Shown here in pieces: positions 16,457-24,298 of a DNA stretch of 33,595 nt. The first letter of the stretch is position 1. Each line of letters begins with the position of its first letter. This stretch comes from Candidatus Desantisiibacteriota bacterium (GTDB taxonomy: Bacteria > UBA9089 > CG2-30-40-21), in assembly GCA_016208205.1 (NCBI GenBank), contig JACQYP010000040.1, forward strand, positions 1 through 33,595, in the 5' to 3' direction. A model generated the notes under the pieces. It did no database searches. It worked only from the letters and a program-made list of their open reading frames with translations, and was not told the DNA's origin. The translations under genes were made by a program, and so were the position numbers.

Positions 16457-17116
16457 TTACATTAGCCGTTCGTATTCCAAAGCATGCTCTTCTTTCATAT
16501 CTTCTTCACTAATCCTACCTGTCAGCCAGACCTTGCTCATCGGGAAGACATGCGGGTTCAGGTGGGCATAGTAAAAGTGCCAGACAAGGATAGCCAGAAA
16601 GGCAAGTAATGCCTCGCAGCTATGGAGTACTGTAGAAATATCAAAGGCAACATTGGGTAAAAAATAAATTGCCTTGCCGGGAAACCAGAGGATAAGCCCT
16701 GTCAGTATCATCACGATTGTTCCCCAGATCAGTGCCAGATATTCTGCTTTTTCAATATAATTAAAATGGTCAAACATAGGTGGGTGTTTGACAATGCCCA
16801 GAAAATATCCCAGGTTGTGAAATACATCCTTGGCATCCTTAAAATCAGGCAGCAGGGTTAATGGCTTATGTATGATTATCCGCAAATAGGCTATATAAAA
16901 ACAATGGTAAATAAAGCTGATAATCATTATCACCCCGGCAGTCCGATGGATTATTCCACGCATCTCAAACCCGCCAAACAGGTTGATAAGAAATCTTGCC
17001 CAGGTAGTATCATGATAACGAACAGGCAGTCCTGTAGCTACCAGGGTAAGAAAAGATATGATTAGAATAATATGCTGTATTCTTTGATTCAGGGTGAGTC
17101 TAATGTATTGTTTCAT
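16457..17116 (-). CDS. Formate dehydrogenase/hydrogenase-type cytochrome b (gamma subunit)
   Basis: 219-residue di-haem cytochrome b with four transmembrane helices, of the FdnI/FdoI type that passes electrons to the quinone pool. Candidate haem ligands are His in QRIQHIILIISF, in RGIIHRTAGVIMIISFIYHC, in VLHSCEALLA and in VWHFYYAHLNP. The segment FDHFNYIEKAEYLALIWGT is typical of the gamma subunits. Its ATG overlaps the stop of the corrected multihaem cytochrome frame, so the two are likely coupled. No catalytic subunit is adjacent. Confidence 0.88.
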   Translation of the reverse strand: MKQYIRLTLNQRIQHIILIISFLTLVATGLPVRYHDTTWARFLINLFGGFEMRGIIHRTAGVIMIISFIYHCFYIAYLRIIIHKPLTLLPDFKDAKDVFHNLGYFLGIVKHPPMFDHFNYIEKAEYLALIWGTIVMILTGLILWFPGKAIYFLPNVAFDISTVLHSCEALLAFLAILVWHFYYAHLNPHVFPMSKVWLTGRISEEDMKEEHALEYERLM

Positions 17117-17857
17117 TGATGCTTCTCCTCTCTTGACCGTAAGGTTCTAAATAGATTTAAGCTCACATGGATAAGCATCCCGCCTATTACCCCGGGGATA
17201 AGAAGCCACATATAGATTGTGAGAAAATTTATTCACAACCACACGGTTTTTTTCATTTTTACATACCTTGTCCCTGCTATGACAGGCAGCACACTCTACT
17301 TGCTTGTGCTGATACATGTTGACTGTTTTATGACAGGCAGAACAATCTTGCGGCTTCAAGCTTCCATGTACGCCCTGATGACAATCAAGACACAATTGGT
17401 TTTTGTGAACACCAGGCTCAGAGACATGTTTTGCATGACAGGAAAGGCATTTGGTGTTTGATTTTTCTCCCTTGTCAAACCGATGAGAGCTTGCCCCGGC
17501 AAAGGGGTGGCACTGGCTACAAGAGATACCCTCTTCCATATGCTTACCCTCCCCAAACTTATGGCAAGTAATACAGGCATTGTTCGGGTTATACTTAGCC
17601 GGCTGGTGCATCATCGGATCAAGCTTAATATCCCTATGACACTGGGTGCAGGATATATCGCTGTGGACAGATTTGCAAAATAGGTTCTTGTCAACGAAAA
17701 GGGCTAACTCCTTGCCATCAGCCAGGGTCTTTTTGAGAAATGGATTATGACACATGTAGCATTTCTCATTATCCTGTGCTGCCTGTTCTCCCTGTACTAT
17801 TGCAGATGAGGTTAAAAATAATATTGCTGCTAATAAATATACTGTAAATATTCTCAC
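17113..17857 (-). CDS. Octahaem c-type cytochrome, membrane-anchored, with a C-terminal frameshift
   Basis: Eight CXXCH haem motifs (CYMCH, CTQCH, CITCH, CSQCH, CLSCH, CLDCH, CSACH, CAACH) follow a signal peptide, so this is a periplasmic electron carrier. I chose the GTG at 17857 (MRIFTVYLLAAILFLTSSA) because GGAGG lies nine bases upstream; the ATG at 17902 adds 15 residues before the SD and starts in a repeat. The uninterrupted frame ends at 17147, but at the A4 run 17224-17227 (T4 on the coding strand) a one-base shift opens a frame coding a transmembrane helix (YMWLLIPGVIGGMLIHVSL) and ending at 17113, overlapping the cytochrome b ATG. That is the expected architecture, so an indel is likely. 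Frame as deposited: 17147-17857. Confidence 0.82.
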
Positions 17858-18322
17858 TATTTCCTGCCTCCAGTTTGAGTTACTTGACAAACAAGATTTC
17901 ACGCAAAGGGCGCAAAGGGCTTACGCAAAGGACGCAAAGCCGTAAACTGTCAGGATGAAAACTGGTGGCTCTCCCTACAGTCTAACAATCTACGACCTAT
18001 CTGCCTGAATAGATACTATATTCGTAACCGTTCACGGTTGTCGGTTCTGAACTGACACCGTATATCACTGTCATTCCTGCGTATGCAGGAATCTCCCCCT
18101 CTCAGGTGTCCTAACCATTCCTTTTGGTCTCCACGGGCATAAGAGAGATTCCTGCATACGCAGGAATGACAATGTGTTCTGTTCTCTTGTATCTATCCAC
18201 TGTGAACGGTTACCTATATTCTTTGCGACCTTTGCGTTCTTTGCGTGAAATCCTTAAATGCAGGGGGCAGTGATTAAACACCCGCCCCCTACGACACATA
18301 AACAAACACATAGGAGTATTTC
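17858..18322. repeat. Nested repeats between cytochrome c and fdhE genes, with MITE-like copy B at 18024-18213
   Basis: Outer arms TTTCACGCAAAGGGCGCAAAG (about 17897-17939) and CTTTGCG...CTTTGCGTGAAA (18221-18250) are inverted. Between them lies copy B of the MITE-like family (190 bp), starting GTAACCGTTCACGGTTGTCG and ending TCCACTGTGAACGGTTAC. Inside copy B is another inverted pair (ATTCCTGCGTATGCAGGAAT and its relative). No gene seen here. Confidence 0.75.
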
Positions 18323-19441
18323 CTATGCCTCTTGATTCTGAGATTTCCTTTGAATCAGCTTATTCAGAGCCACAGTCATCAGTGAGCCTACGAGGGCAAC
18401 CTGACCAAATGGCCCGGTAAATGTCTTCAAGGAGCTTGCCTGAGCCACCTTTGGTGCTTCAGGCAACCCATAAACCTTAGGGCTATCTAAGAGCACATAA
18501 AGAACCCCCAGCCCGCCAGCCTGAGTCTCGCCATATACATTTGCCTTGCCGCCAAGTACCTTTACCCTTTCCTTTGCCTTTGCCAGAAGCTCATCCATGG
18601 GACCAGAGGTAATTGCCCCGGTCAGACAGGCTTTATCACAGGCAGGTGTCAGCCCATTCTGCACCCTGTCTGCACAGAATCTACAACTCTGCACCTTATA
18701 AGCTGTAGATACATCCTCCATTAAAAGGTTTAATTCCTTACCTTCCTGAAGTTTTCTCTCATCAACAGTTTTAATATACCCCTTGCATTTCCTGCAAAAA
18801 TCCACACGATATGGGCTTGCATCATCTGCCCAGAAAAACCCCATATCATCCTGGTCCTCGCTGCCGCAATAAACACACTTTATCCGGCTGAACTGCCACT
18901 GCGACGAGCACATTGAGCATTGCAAGAACCGCTTGCCATCCTCTTTTCGCAGCCTTGCCACTTGAGGCAAACCACCGCACATTGGGCAATAGCCCTGGAG
19001 CCACCCACTATCATCAAGATTATCCCTTAATCTATTGGCTGCTATACTCAATATAATCTTGACTGCATTTCCAAGAATAAATATATTCAGAACAGCATCC
19101 TTGTCGCAGGAAAACATCGCTGCCATTAATCCCTCAAAATCAGCTGTTTTTAGTTGTCCAATCTCTTCTTTTTTGCATATCCCATGCTTTACCAAGGTAT
19201 TACAGATATTATCCAGCAGATCCTTAATTATTTTCTCTTTTACCCTTATCCCCTTAATATCTATCAAGCAATGACCATTCTTGATCATTTCAATTGCTTG
19301 ATCCTTATCAGGCTTTGGAAATAATTCCTCTTCCATTAGTTTTTTGCCAAACGCAGACTGAATGCTGATTAATTCCTCATAAAAGGCTATCTGCTGCCTT
19401 GAAATATGCTCCATTTCTAATTCCTTTTCACAAGTAGTCAT
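18323..19441 (-). CDS. FdhE-type formate dehydrogenase accessory protein fused to C-terminal part of an FDH iron-sulfur subunit
   Basis: The first about 245 residues are FdhE: rubredoxin-like Cys pairs CPMC, CSMC, CVYC and CRKC (from about 152 to 219) and the end GYIKTVDERK. FdhE binds formate dehydrogenase for assembly. From about residue 250 the sequence becomes the C-terminal half of an FdnH/FdoH-type beta subunit: CRFCADRVQNGLTPAC, CLTGAI, then VYGETQAGGLGVLYVLLDSP and GLPEAPKV, ending with a membrane-helix-like stretch (FTGPFGQVALVGSLMTVALN). Only four cluster cysteines of the beta subunit remain. The ATG at 19441 is spaced five bases from GGAGG; the GTG at 19447 overlaps the SD. A deletion joining fdhE to fdhB is the simplest reading. 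Confidence 0.8.
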   Translation of the reverse strand: MTTCEKELEMEHISRQQIAFYEELISIQSAFGKKLMEEELFPKPDKDQAIEMIKNGHCLIDIKGIRVKEKIIKDLLDNICNTLVKHGICKKEEIGQLKTADFEGLMAAMFSCDKDAVLNIFILGNAVKIILSIAANRLRDNLDDSGWLQGYCPMCGGLPQVARLRKEDGKRFLQCSMCSSQWQFSRIKCVYCGSEDQDDMGFFWADDASPYRVDFCRKCKGYIKTVDERKLQEGKELNLLMEDVSTAYKVQSCRFCADRVQNGLTPACDKACLTGAITSGPMDELLAKAKERVKVLGGKANVYGETQAGGLGVLYVLLDSPKVYGLPEAPKVAQASSLKTFTGPFGQVALVGSLMTVALNKLIQRKSQNQEA

Positions 19442-19447
19442 CATCAC

Positions 19448-19861
19448 CTCCGAAGTCTAATCGCCACATTTTTCGTATTTATTCACCGCAGAGACGCAAA
19501 GGACACAGAGAAAACGCAGAGTATTCTGCATGCAGGATTCTTCATGGACAAAGAACTTGGCAGCAGATCACTTATTGTCCTTGTAACCGTTCACAGTGGA
19601 TAGATACAAAAGAACAGCTCTTGTGCCCGTGGAGACCAAAAGGAAGGGTTAGGACACCTGAGGAGGAGATTCCTGCAGGAGTTTACCCCGTACTTGATAC
19701 GGGGCAGGAATGACAGTGATGCACAGGAATGACAGCAATATACGGTGTCAGTTCAGAACCGACAACCATGAACGGTTACTTGTCCTTTAACATATTAATC
19801 ATTAGTCTCCCTTTTGTCCTCTTGCGATTCTCGGCGAACTCTGCGTCTCTGCGGTGAATGA
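19448..19861. repeat. Nested repeats with MITE-like copy C at 19583-19779
   Basis: Outer inverted arms ATTCACCGCAGAGACGCAAA (19481-19500) and CTCTGCGTCTCTGCGGTGAA (19840-19859) enclose copy C (197 bp), which starts GTAACCGTTCACAGTGGATA and ends CATGAACGGTTAC. Copy C lies in the opposite orientation to copy B. It carries an extra inner piece (about 19675-19705) with its own inverted words. No gene seen. Confidence 0.75.
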
Positions 19862-20581
19862 TTACCATTTTTCTCCCTTCACCACCAGCACTGCCCGATC
19901 TGTATGACCGATGACCCGTTCGACAACGCTTCCCATAAGCAGCCTTTTTATTCCTGTCCTGCCGTGGCTGCCCATGACAATAATATCTGCGTCCTTGTCC
20001 CCGGCATATTCTACTATGGATTCGTGTATGGATTCGTGAACCTTATCTGTGGCAAGCAAAGAATCTACTTGTATGTTTTCCTTTGCTGCCTTTTGTTTAA
20101 TCTCTTGGATAGCATCTTCGGCTATTTGAATTCTCTCCTTTGTGGCGTCTTTTCGGACTACGGCTATTACATTAAGAGTGCAGGTGTTAGCGCAGCATTT
20201 CATTAGATTTAATGCCTCTTTTGCTGCTGCCTCGCTGTATTCCGACCCATCAGTGGACATTACTATGCTTTTCCATTTAATAGATGAAGTCCCGGGAACA
20301 ACAAGCACTGGACAAGAGGTATAAGCAATAACTTTTGCGGTAACACTACCCATAAGTAACCCCATTCGACCTGTTCTTCCGTGCCTTCCTATGACGATTA
20401 ACTCAGCCTGTCTTTCATCTGCTTCTTCGATAATGGACCTCTCTGTTTCGTCACCCTCTCTGATTATAATTTCACAATCCACATTCTCTTTTTCTGCCAT
20501 CTCTTTTATCCATTCAAGATGGTTTATTCTCTTAACCTCTGAACCGTAAACCTCTGAACTCTGAACCTCTGAACCAGACAA
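19862..20581 (-). CDS. Tandem universal stress protein, N-terminally truncated
   Basis: Two UspA domains. The second is complete (about 100-239: KSIVMSTDGSEYSEAA ... DIIVMGSHGRTGIKRLLMGSVVERV). The first keeps only its C-terminal half (VIGRHGRTGRMGLLMGSVTAKVI). The ATP-binding G-x2-G-x9-G(S/T) pattern is visible in both. The first about 20 codons (TTG start at 20581) are encoded by CTCTGAACC-type repeats, not Usp sequence; recognisable homology begins near INHLEWIKEMAEK. An internal ATG at 20500 is an alternative start. The beginning of the gene seems to have been lost, so function is doubtful. Confidence 0.75.
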   Translation of the reverse strand: MSGSEVQSSEVYGSEVKRINHLEWIKEMAEKENVDCEIIIREGDETERSIIEEADERQAELIVIGRHGRTGRMGLLMGSVTAKVIAYTSCPVLVVPGTSSIKWKSIVMSTDGSEYSEAAAKEALNLMKCCANTCTLNVIAVVRKDATKERIQIAEDAIQEIKQKAAKENIQVDSLLATDKVHESIHESIVEYAGDKDADIIVMGSHGRTGIKRLLMGSVVERVIGHTDRAVLVVKGEKW

Positions 20582-21274
20582 CCCCTCAATATTTACCCTG
20601 AATTTTTAATACATAGCAACTTTCATGCCAGACTGAAGAAAAGCCATAACATATTGAATTATAAGGATATCAGGATTGGCTGCGGATGATTGGGGCATGT
20701 AGTTTATATGCGTCAATACTCAGGTAGGCTTGTCCCTGTGAATACAGGGATAGACTGAAGGCTGAAGGCTTTTAGGACACTTCAGCCTAACCACCTGAGT
20801 AGTTACAAATTAAGGTGCAGGTTGCTGAGGAAAAATTTCTCGGAATGGTTGACAGGGTGATTAAAGAGGAATACAAATCGCATGAATTAACGAATTTTAG
20901 TCACAGGCAAGAATGCCTGTACCACCAAGCATGAAAAGAAGCCTGTGCTACCAACCATGACAAGTGGCACAGGCTTCCAGCCTGTGTCCTAATAGCATGT
21001 CTTTGTGGTGAATTTCTGCTTGCACAGCTCAAACAGTTTTAAGCCATGCCCCAAGAAAAAGACTGCATACAAATTTTATGCTATTTGAAAAGAAGTTTAT
21101 GCAGTAGTTGTGGTAATTGTGGTATGCCATCAGGATTAATCACAAAGGAAGGCATAAGGGCAGAAGGCACAAGCCGTGAACCAGCATTGATGGGTTTCAC
21201 CCATCCTACCTTCTCGTAGGATGGGTGAAACCCATCAATAACCTCAAGCCGTGAAATAGACCACCTGACATCGC
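20582..21274. other. Intergenic region rich in repeats, no intact gene
   Basis: It contains GGCTGAAGG/CTTCAGCC pairs (about 20755-20795), two CACAGGC-type hairpins (20931-20996), an ACTGCATA...TATGCAGT palindrome (21061-21107) also found at 23650-23694, and the GATGGGTTTCACCCATCCTAC palindrome (21187-21235). A 39-codon frame at 20815-20934 is not convincing. Around 21017-21050 the minus strand resembles the 3' end and downstream hairpin of the small gene at 22994-23113, a possible relic. Confidence 0.5.
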
Positions 21275-22584
21275 TTAAAACTGGACTTGATATTGAGTCA
21301 GAAACACATCATTGCTAACCTTTGTTCCTTCTTCAAATTTCCATTCATAGTTTGTCTGTATCTTTGCCCATTTGTTGAGAACCCAGTTCAAGCCAAGCGT
21401 AGCTGCATCAATTTTGTCATCAGTTTTATTTTTATCAGGTTCATAACTATCATACTTAACTACTGCCTCTAATTCAGGAACAAATTTATAGCCGATTTGT
21501 GCATACCAACCATATTCCTCAAGATTGCCATCTTTACCACTGATATACTCTCCTTCTATCGACAATCTATTGATGAGATAAGATAGCTCCATACCGGTTC
21601 TGAGTTTATCAGTTTCAGCAGCACCTGATTTCCCATTATAATAGGAAACACCAACAGAGAGATCCTGAATCGGAAAGATCAATATCCTGCCGGCAATATC
21701 TTTGCATTCATTGTCATCATCAACATTGATTCCTGCACCATTGAAGATACCAACCGCATACTCAATTTTCTTCTTAGTTCCAAAATCAAACTCACCACTA
21801 ACCTGTCCACCGATATCTCTGCCTGGAACGAGCCTCTCAGTCACTTGTGAACGATTGATAATATCCCGTTTAGGACTGGATTCAAGGTTCTCCTGACCAA
21901 AAGGCAGCTTAAACTGTCCTATTCTAAAATTAGCAAACGAATAAGGTTTGTAATCAAGATAGAACCGATATCTCTGCCTGGAACAAGCCTCTCTGTTACT
22001 TGTGAACGATTGATAATATCCCGTTTAGGACTGGATTCAAGGTTCTCCTGACCAAAAGGCAGCTTAAACTGTCCTATTCTAAAATTAGCAAACGAATAAG
22101 GTTTGTAATCAAGATATGCATCTAAAAGCACAGGACGGGTAACTGCCTTTGTAGTGGTGGTGGTAACAGTAGCAGCGTCCTTCTGGGTCACTTTTTCAAC
22201 TACATTCTTTAACGGTTGAACCGCATCTAATTGCGTTCGCCAGCCAATATCCTTGGAAACATCACCACGAAAATCTAATCTTACCCGACGAATCTTGAAT
22301 CCGTCAAATTTACCTGTTGCTTCATCTGCTGCATATTGAAAATGCAGGTAACCACTCAAATCAATTCTGGTCTTCCCTTCCACATTGAACCTCTTTTTTG
22401 CTTTGAGTTCCTCCTGTGCTTTGACGGCTGCCTCTGCCCTTATTCCCGCCGCATCTTCCGGTGTGATTACCCCTTTCTTTACCAGACGGTCCAAAAGCAA
22501 TTCATCTACTCCCAATGCAAATACAGTTTGTTGACCAATGAAGATACTGACCAACAAAGTCAAAATAAATTTTATCGTTCTCAC
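21275..22584 (-). pseudogene. Phosphate-selective porin (OprO/OprP)-like gene split by a 155-bp tandem duplication
   Basis: The N-terminal frame (22584-21919) has a GTG start behind AAGGAGA, a signal peptide (MRTIKFILTLLVSIFIGQQT VFA), a coiled-coil-like segment and strands typical of OprP-type porins (IDLSGYLHFQYAAD, VRLDFRGDVSKDIGWRTQ, FRIGQFKLPFGQENLES). It reads through one copy of the duplication into stop codons; the second frame (21844-21275) restarts at the other copy and ends KVSNDVFLTQYQVQF with a terminal Phe. Removing one 155-bp copy gives a continuous 384-residue protein, normal for the family. It would form an outer-membrane channel. Confidence 0.82.
21810..22119. repeat. 155-bp direct tandem duplication inside a porin gene
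   Basis: Copy 1 (21810-21964) and copy 2 (21965-22119) each begin CCGATATCTCTGCCTGGAAC. They differ at three positions near the start, all synonymous in the porin frame (Val, Thr, Leu codons), then agree for over 100 bases. 155 is not a multiple of three, which breaks the gene. Confidence 0.9.
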
Positions 22585-22789
22585 TGTTTTATTGTCTCCT
22601 TTTTTCTTTATTATACATCTGAATAGTTGCTATAACTCGTCGTTCAAGTTTTTTAACATCACCACATTGTGCATAAAATGTATTCTCCTTACTTGGTGTT
22701 TTTGGAATGCAGCAGCTTACTTGCTGCCGCTTTTAACTAAGACACAAGAGAAAAGCGAAAGCAAGTAAGCTTTCGCACTCCATATTTAC
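22585..22789. repeat. Porin leader containing a GGAGTGCG-type palindromic repeat (22704-22782)
   Basis: GGAATGCAGCAGCTTACTTG...AAGCAAGTAAGCTTTCGCAC at 22704-22782 is a palindromic element; its relative is at 25583-25664. It starts almost at the predicted transcription start of the porin gene, so it would be in the mRNA leader. No gene here. Confidence 0.65.
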
Positions 22790-22818
22790 ATTATACCATT
22801 TGCAAAATTAAAAATCAA
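22790..22818 (-). promoter_or_regulatory. Sigma70-type promoter for the OprP-like porin
   Basis: Minus strand: -35 TTGATT (22813-22818), 17-bp spacer, perfect -10 TATAAT (22790-22795). The transcript would start near 22783, about 200 nt before the GTG at 22584. Confidence 0.7.
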
Positions 22819-22993
22819 GCAAAAAATCAGGAAAATCACCCAAAACTACATGATTCAGCGTCTGTATTCCACGAGGGGGGGGAATCCTGCCATAAACATA
22901 ATAAGTTAGAGAAAAATGGCGGAGGGGACTTCCGTTAAAACAGGTGGCATAGGCTTCCAGCCTGTGTTCCAACACTATGTTTTTTTGTGCAGA

Positions 22994-23113
22994 TCAGATA
23001 GCCTTAAGCGAGGCGAAATTTAGCATTATCTCTCTTGCCGTATCAAGCTCTCCGGCTTCAGCAAAGGTTATAGCCATCATTATATCCTCTATTATTTTTG
23101 CTAATCCTTTCAT
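22994..23113 (-). CDS. Small hypothetical protein, 39 aa, beside a usp gene
   Basis: Minus-strand ATG at 23113 with ACAAGG nine bases upstream; product begins MKGLAKIIEDIMMAITFAEA and ends in a second helix (ELDTAREIMLNF). It looks like a compact two-helix soluble protein. I have a weak impression of similar short proteins next to stress genes in other uncultivated bacteria, but cannot name a family. It follows a truncated universal stress protein gene, with MITE-like copy D between them. Confidence 0.55.
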   Translation of the reverse strand: MKGLAKIIEDIMMAITFAEAGELDTAREIMLNFASLKAI

Positions 23114-23125
23114 CTTGATTACCTT

Positions 23126-23299
23126 GTAACCGTTCACAGTTGTCGGTTCTGAACTGACACCGTATATTGCTGTCAGTCCTGTGCATCACTGTCATTCCTG
23201 CGTATGCAGGAATCTCCCCCTCAAGTGTCATAACCCTTTCTTTTGGTCTCCACGGGCATAAGAGCTGTTCTTTTGTATCTATCCACTGTGAACGGTTAC
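23126..23299. repeat. MITE-like element, copy D (174 bp)
   Basis: Starts GTAACCGTTCACAGTTGTCG and ends TCCACTGTGAACGGTTAC, same orientation as copy B. Inner words (GAACTGACACCGTATAT, GGTCTCCACGGGCATAAGAG, CTTTTGTATCTATCCAC) match the other copies. Confidence 0.8.
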
Positions 23300-23331
23300 A
23301 TTACCTTCTTGCAAAATACAAAAGCATATTC

Positions 23332-23655
23332 CTATCTTTTAATCACCAGCACCGGGCAAGGGGCATAACCTATGACCCTTTCTGCCACACTGCCCATCAG
23401 GAGTCTGCGGATACCTGTCCGTCCATGGCTTCCCATGATAATAATACCGGAATTATATTCTCTGGCAAGGCTTGTAATCACATCATAAACCTCACCATCT
23501 TTTATCTGTGTCTCTACACTTACTCCCTGTGCTTCGCCCATTTTCTTAACCTCATCTACAACGAAGATATTGAGGTTTGGCAACCGGCACACGAATTGAC
23601 AACACAAGTCTTCTCCTCGAACTGTGAAGGGAGACAACAAGTAGTTAGACTGCAT
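23332..23655 (-). CDS. Universal stress protein, N-terminally truncated
   Basis: 107-residue frame. The last about 75 residues are a Usp domain end (EVKKMGEAQGVSV ... GIIIMGSHGRTGIRRLLMGS, ending APCPVLVIKR) with the ATP-binding glycine pattern. The first about 30 residues (MQSNYLLSPFTVRGEDLCCQ) do not look like Usp and overlap repeat sequence. The domain lacks its first beta strands, so it is probably a remnant of a roughly 145-residue protein. The 39-aa gene follows downstream. Confidence 0.7.
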   Translation of the reverse strand: MQSNYLLSPFTVRGEDLCCQFVCRLPNLNIFVVDEVKKMGEAQGVSVETQIKDGEVYDVITSLAREYNSGIIIMGSHGRTGIRRLLMGSVAERVIGYAPCPVLVIKR

Positions 23656-23697
23656 ATAAATTTTATGCTATTTGAGACAAAATTTATGCAGTATCGG

Positions 23698-23767
23698 TGA
23701 TCAGTTATCGGTAAGAAGTATCAGCTAATCAGTTGTTACCGATAACCGATTACTGATAACCAGTCAC
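23698..23767. repeat. Palindromic repeat, GTGATCAGTTATCGGTAA type
   Basis: GTGATCAGTTATCGGTAA and TTACCGATAACCGATTACTG share inverted words; related to the repeat at 3985-4050. It ends about 60 bases before the protease promoter. Confidence 0.65.
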
Positions 23768-23824
23768 ATAGTTATCACGATTTATTGAGAAGATACCCCG
23801 GGAGCGTCCAAGTAAATATTTTAC

Positions 23825-23853
23825 TTGACATCAGATTATATAAGTGATAGAAT
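23825..23853 (+). promoter_or_regulatory. Sigma70-type promoter for the protease gene
   Basis: Perfect -35 TTGACA (23825-23830), 17-bp spacer, -10 TAGAAT (23848-23853). Predicted start near 23860, only about 22 nt before the ATG at 23882. This promoter makes the upstream TTG at 23825 an unlikely start codon. Confidence 0.75.
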
Positions 23854-23881
23854 TGACTTAACGAATTTAGAGGTAGATAAG

Positions 23882-24298
23882 ATGGGAAGAACCGTTGAGA
23901 AGGTTATTGTAAAGAATTTGTTTGATATTGCAGAACATTCTAAAGGGATGATCAAAGAGGATGAAATAAGAACCGTTGAAATTGAAGCTATGGTGGATAC
24001 CGGTGCGGCGTATCTATGTTTGCCACCAGATGTGGTTGAGAAGTTAGGACTAATGTATTCTCATACACGAGAAGTAACAACGGCAAATGGTAGAGTAAAG
24101 CGTCGTATTTTTAGAGGAACTATCGTTATTATTCAAGGCAGGGATATCGAAGTGCAGGTGATGGAGAATGATGCAACCACACCACCTTTAATAGGCTATC
24201 TGATATTAGAGGAAATGGATTTTGTTGTTGACCCAGGATTACAAAGGATAATCCCTAATCCCGAACATGACGGGAAGTGGGTTACGGATCTGTATTGA
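23882..24298 (+). CDS. Retropepsin-like aspartic protease (clan AA), single domain
   Basis: 138 residues from ATG 23882, with AGAGGTAG upstream. The active-site motif VDTGAAYLCLPPDVVEKLGL has the D-T-G triad of retroviral-type aspartic proteases; the second conserved hydrophobic-Gly (PPLIGYLILEEMDFVVD) corresponds to the family's C-terminal psi-loop. Such proteins act as homodimers. No membrane segment or partner domain is seen. It has its own promoter and stands alone between repeat blocks. Target unknown; possibly a processing or regulatory protease. Confidence 0.8.
   Translation: MGRTVEKVIVKNLFDIAEHSKGMIKEDEIRTVEIEAMVDTGAAYLCLPPDVVEKLGLMYSHTREVTTANGRVKRRIFRGTIVIIQGRDIEVQVMENDATTPPLIGYLILEEMDFVVDPGLQRIIPNPEHDGKWVTDLY

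Noticed and set aside
20815..20934. 39-codon plus-strand frame starting GTG
   Set aside because: No convincing ribosome-binding site, second half lies in a CACAGGC hairpin, and no recognisable protein pattern.
23825..23881. TTG start adding 19 residues to the protease
   Set aside because: The TTG is the first half of the -35 box of a good promoter; the ATG at 23882 has a Shine-Dalgarno site and starts downstream of the predicted transcription start.
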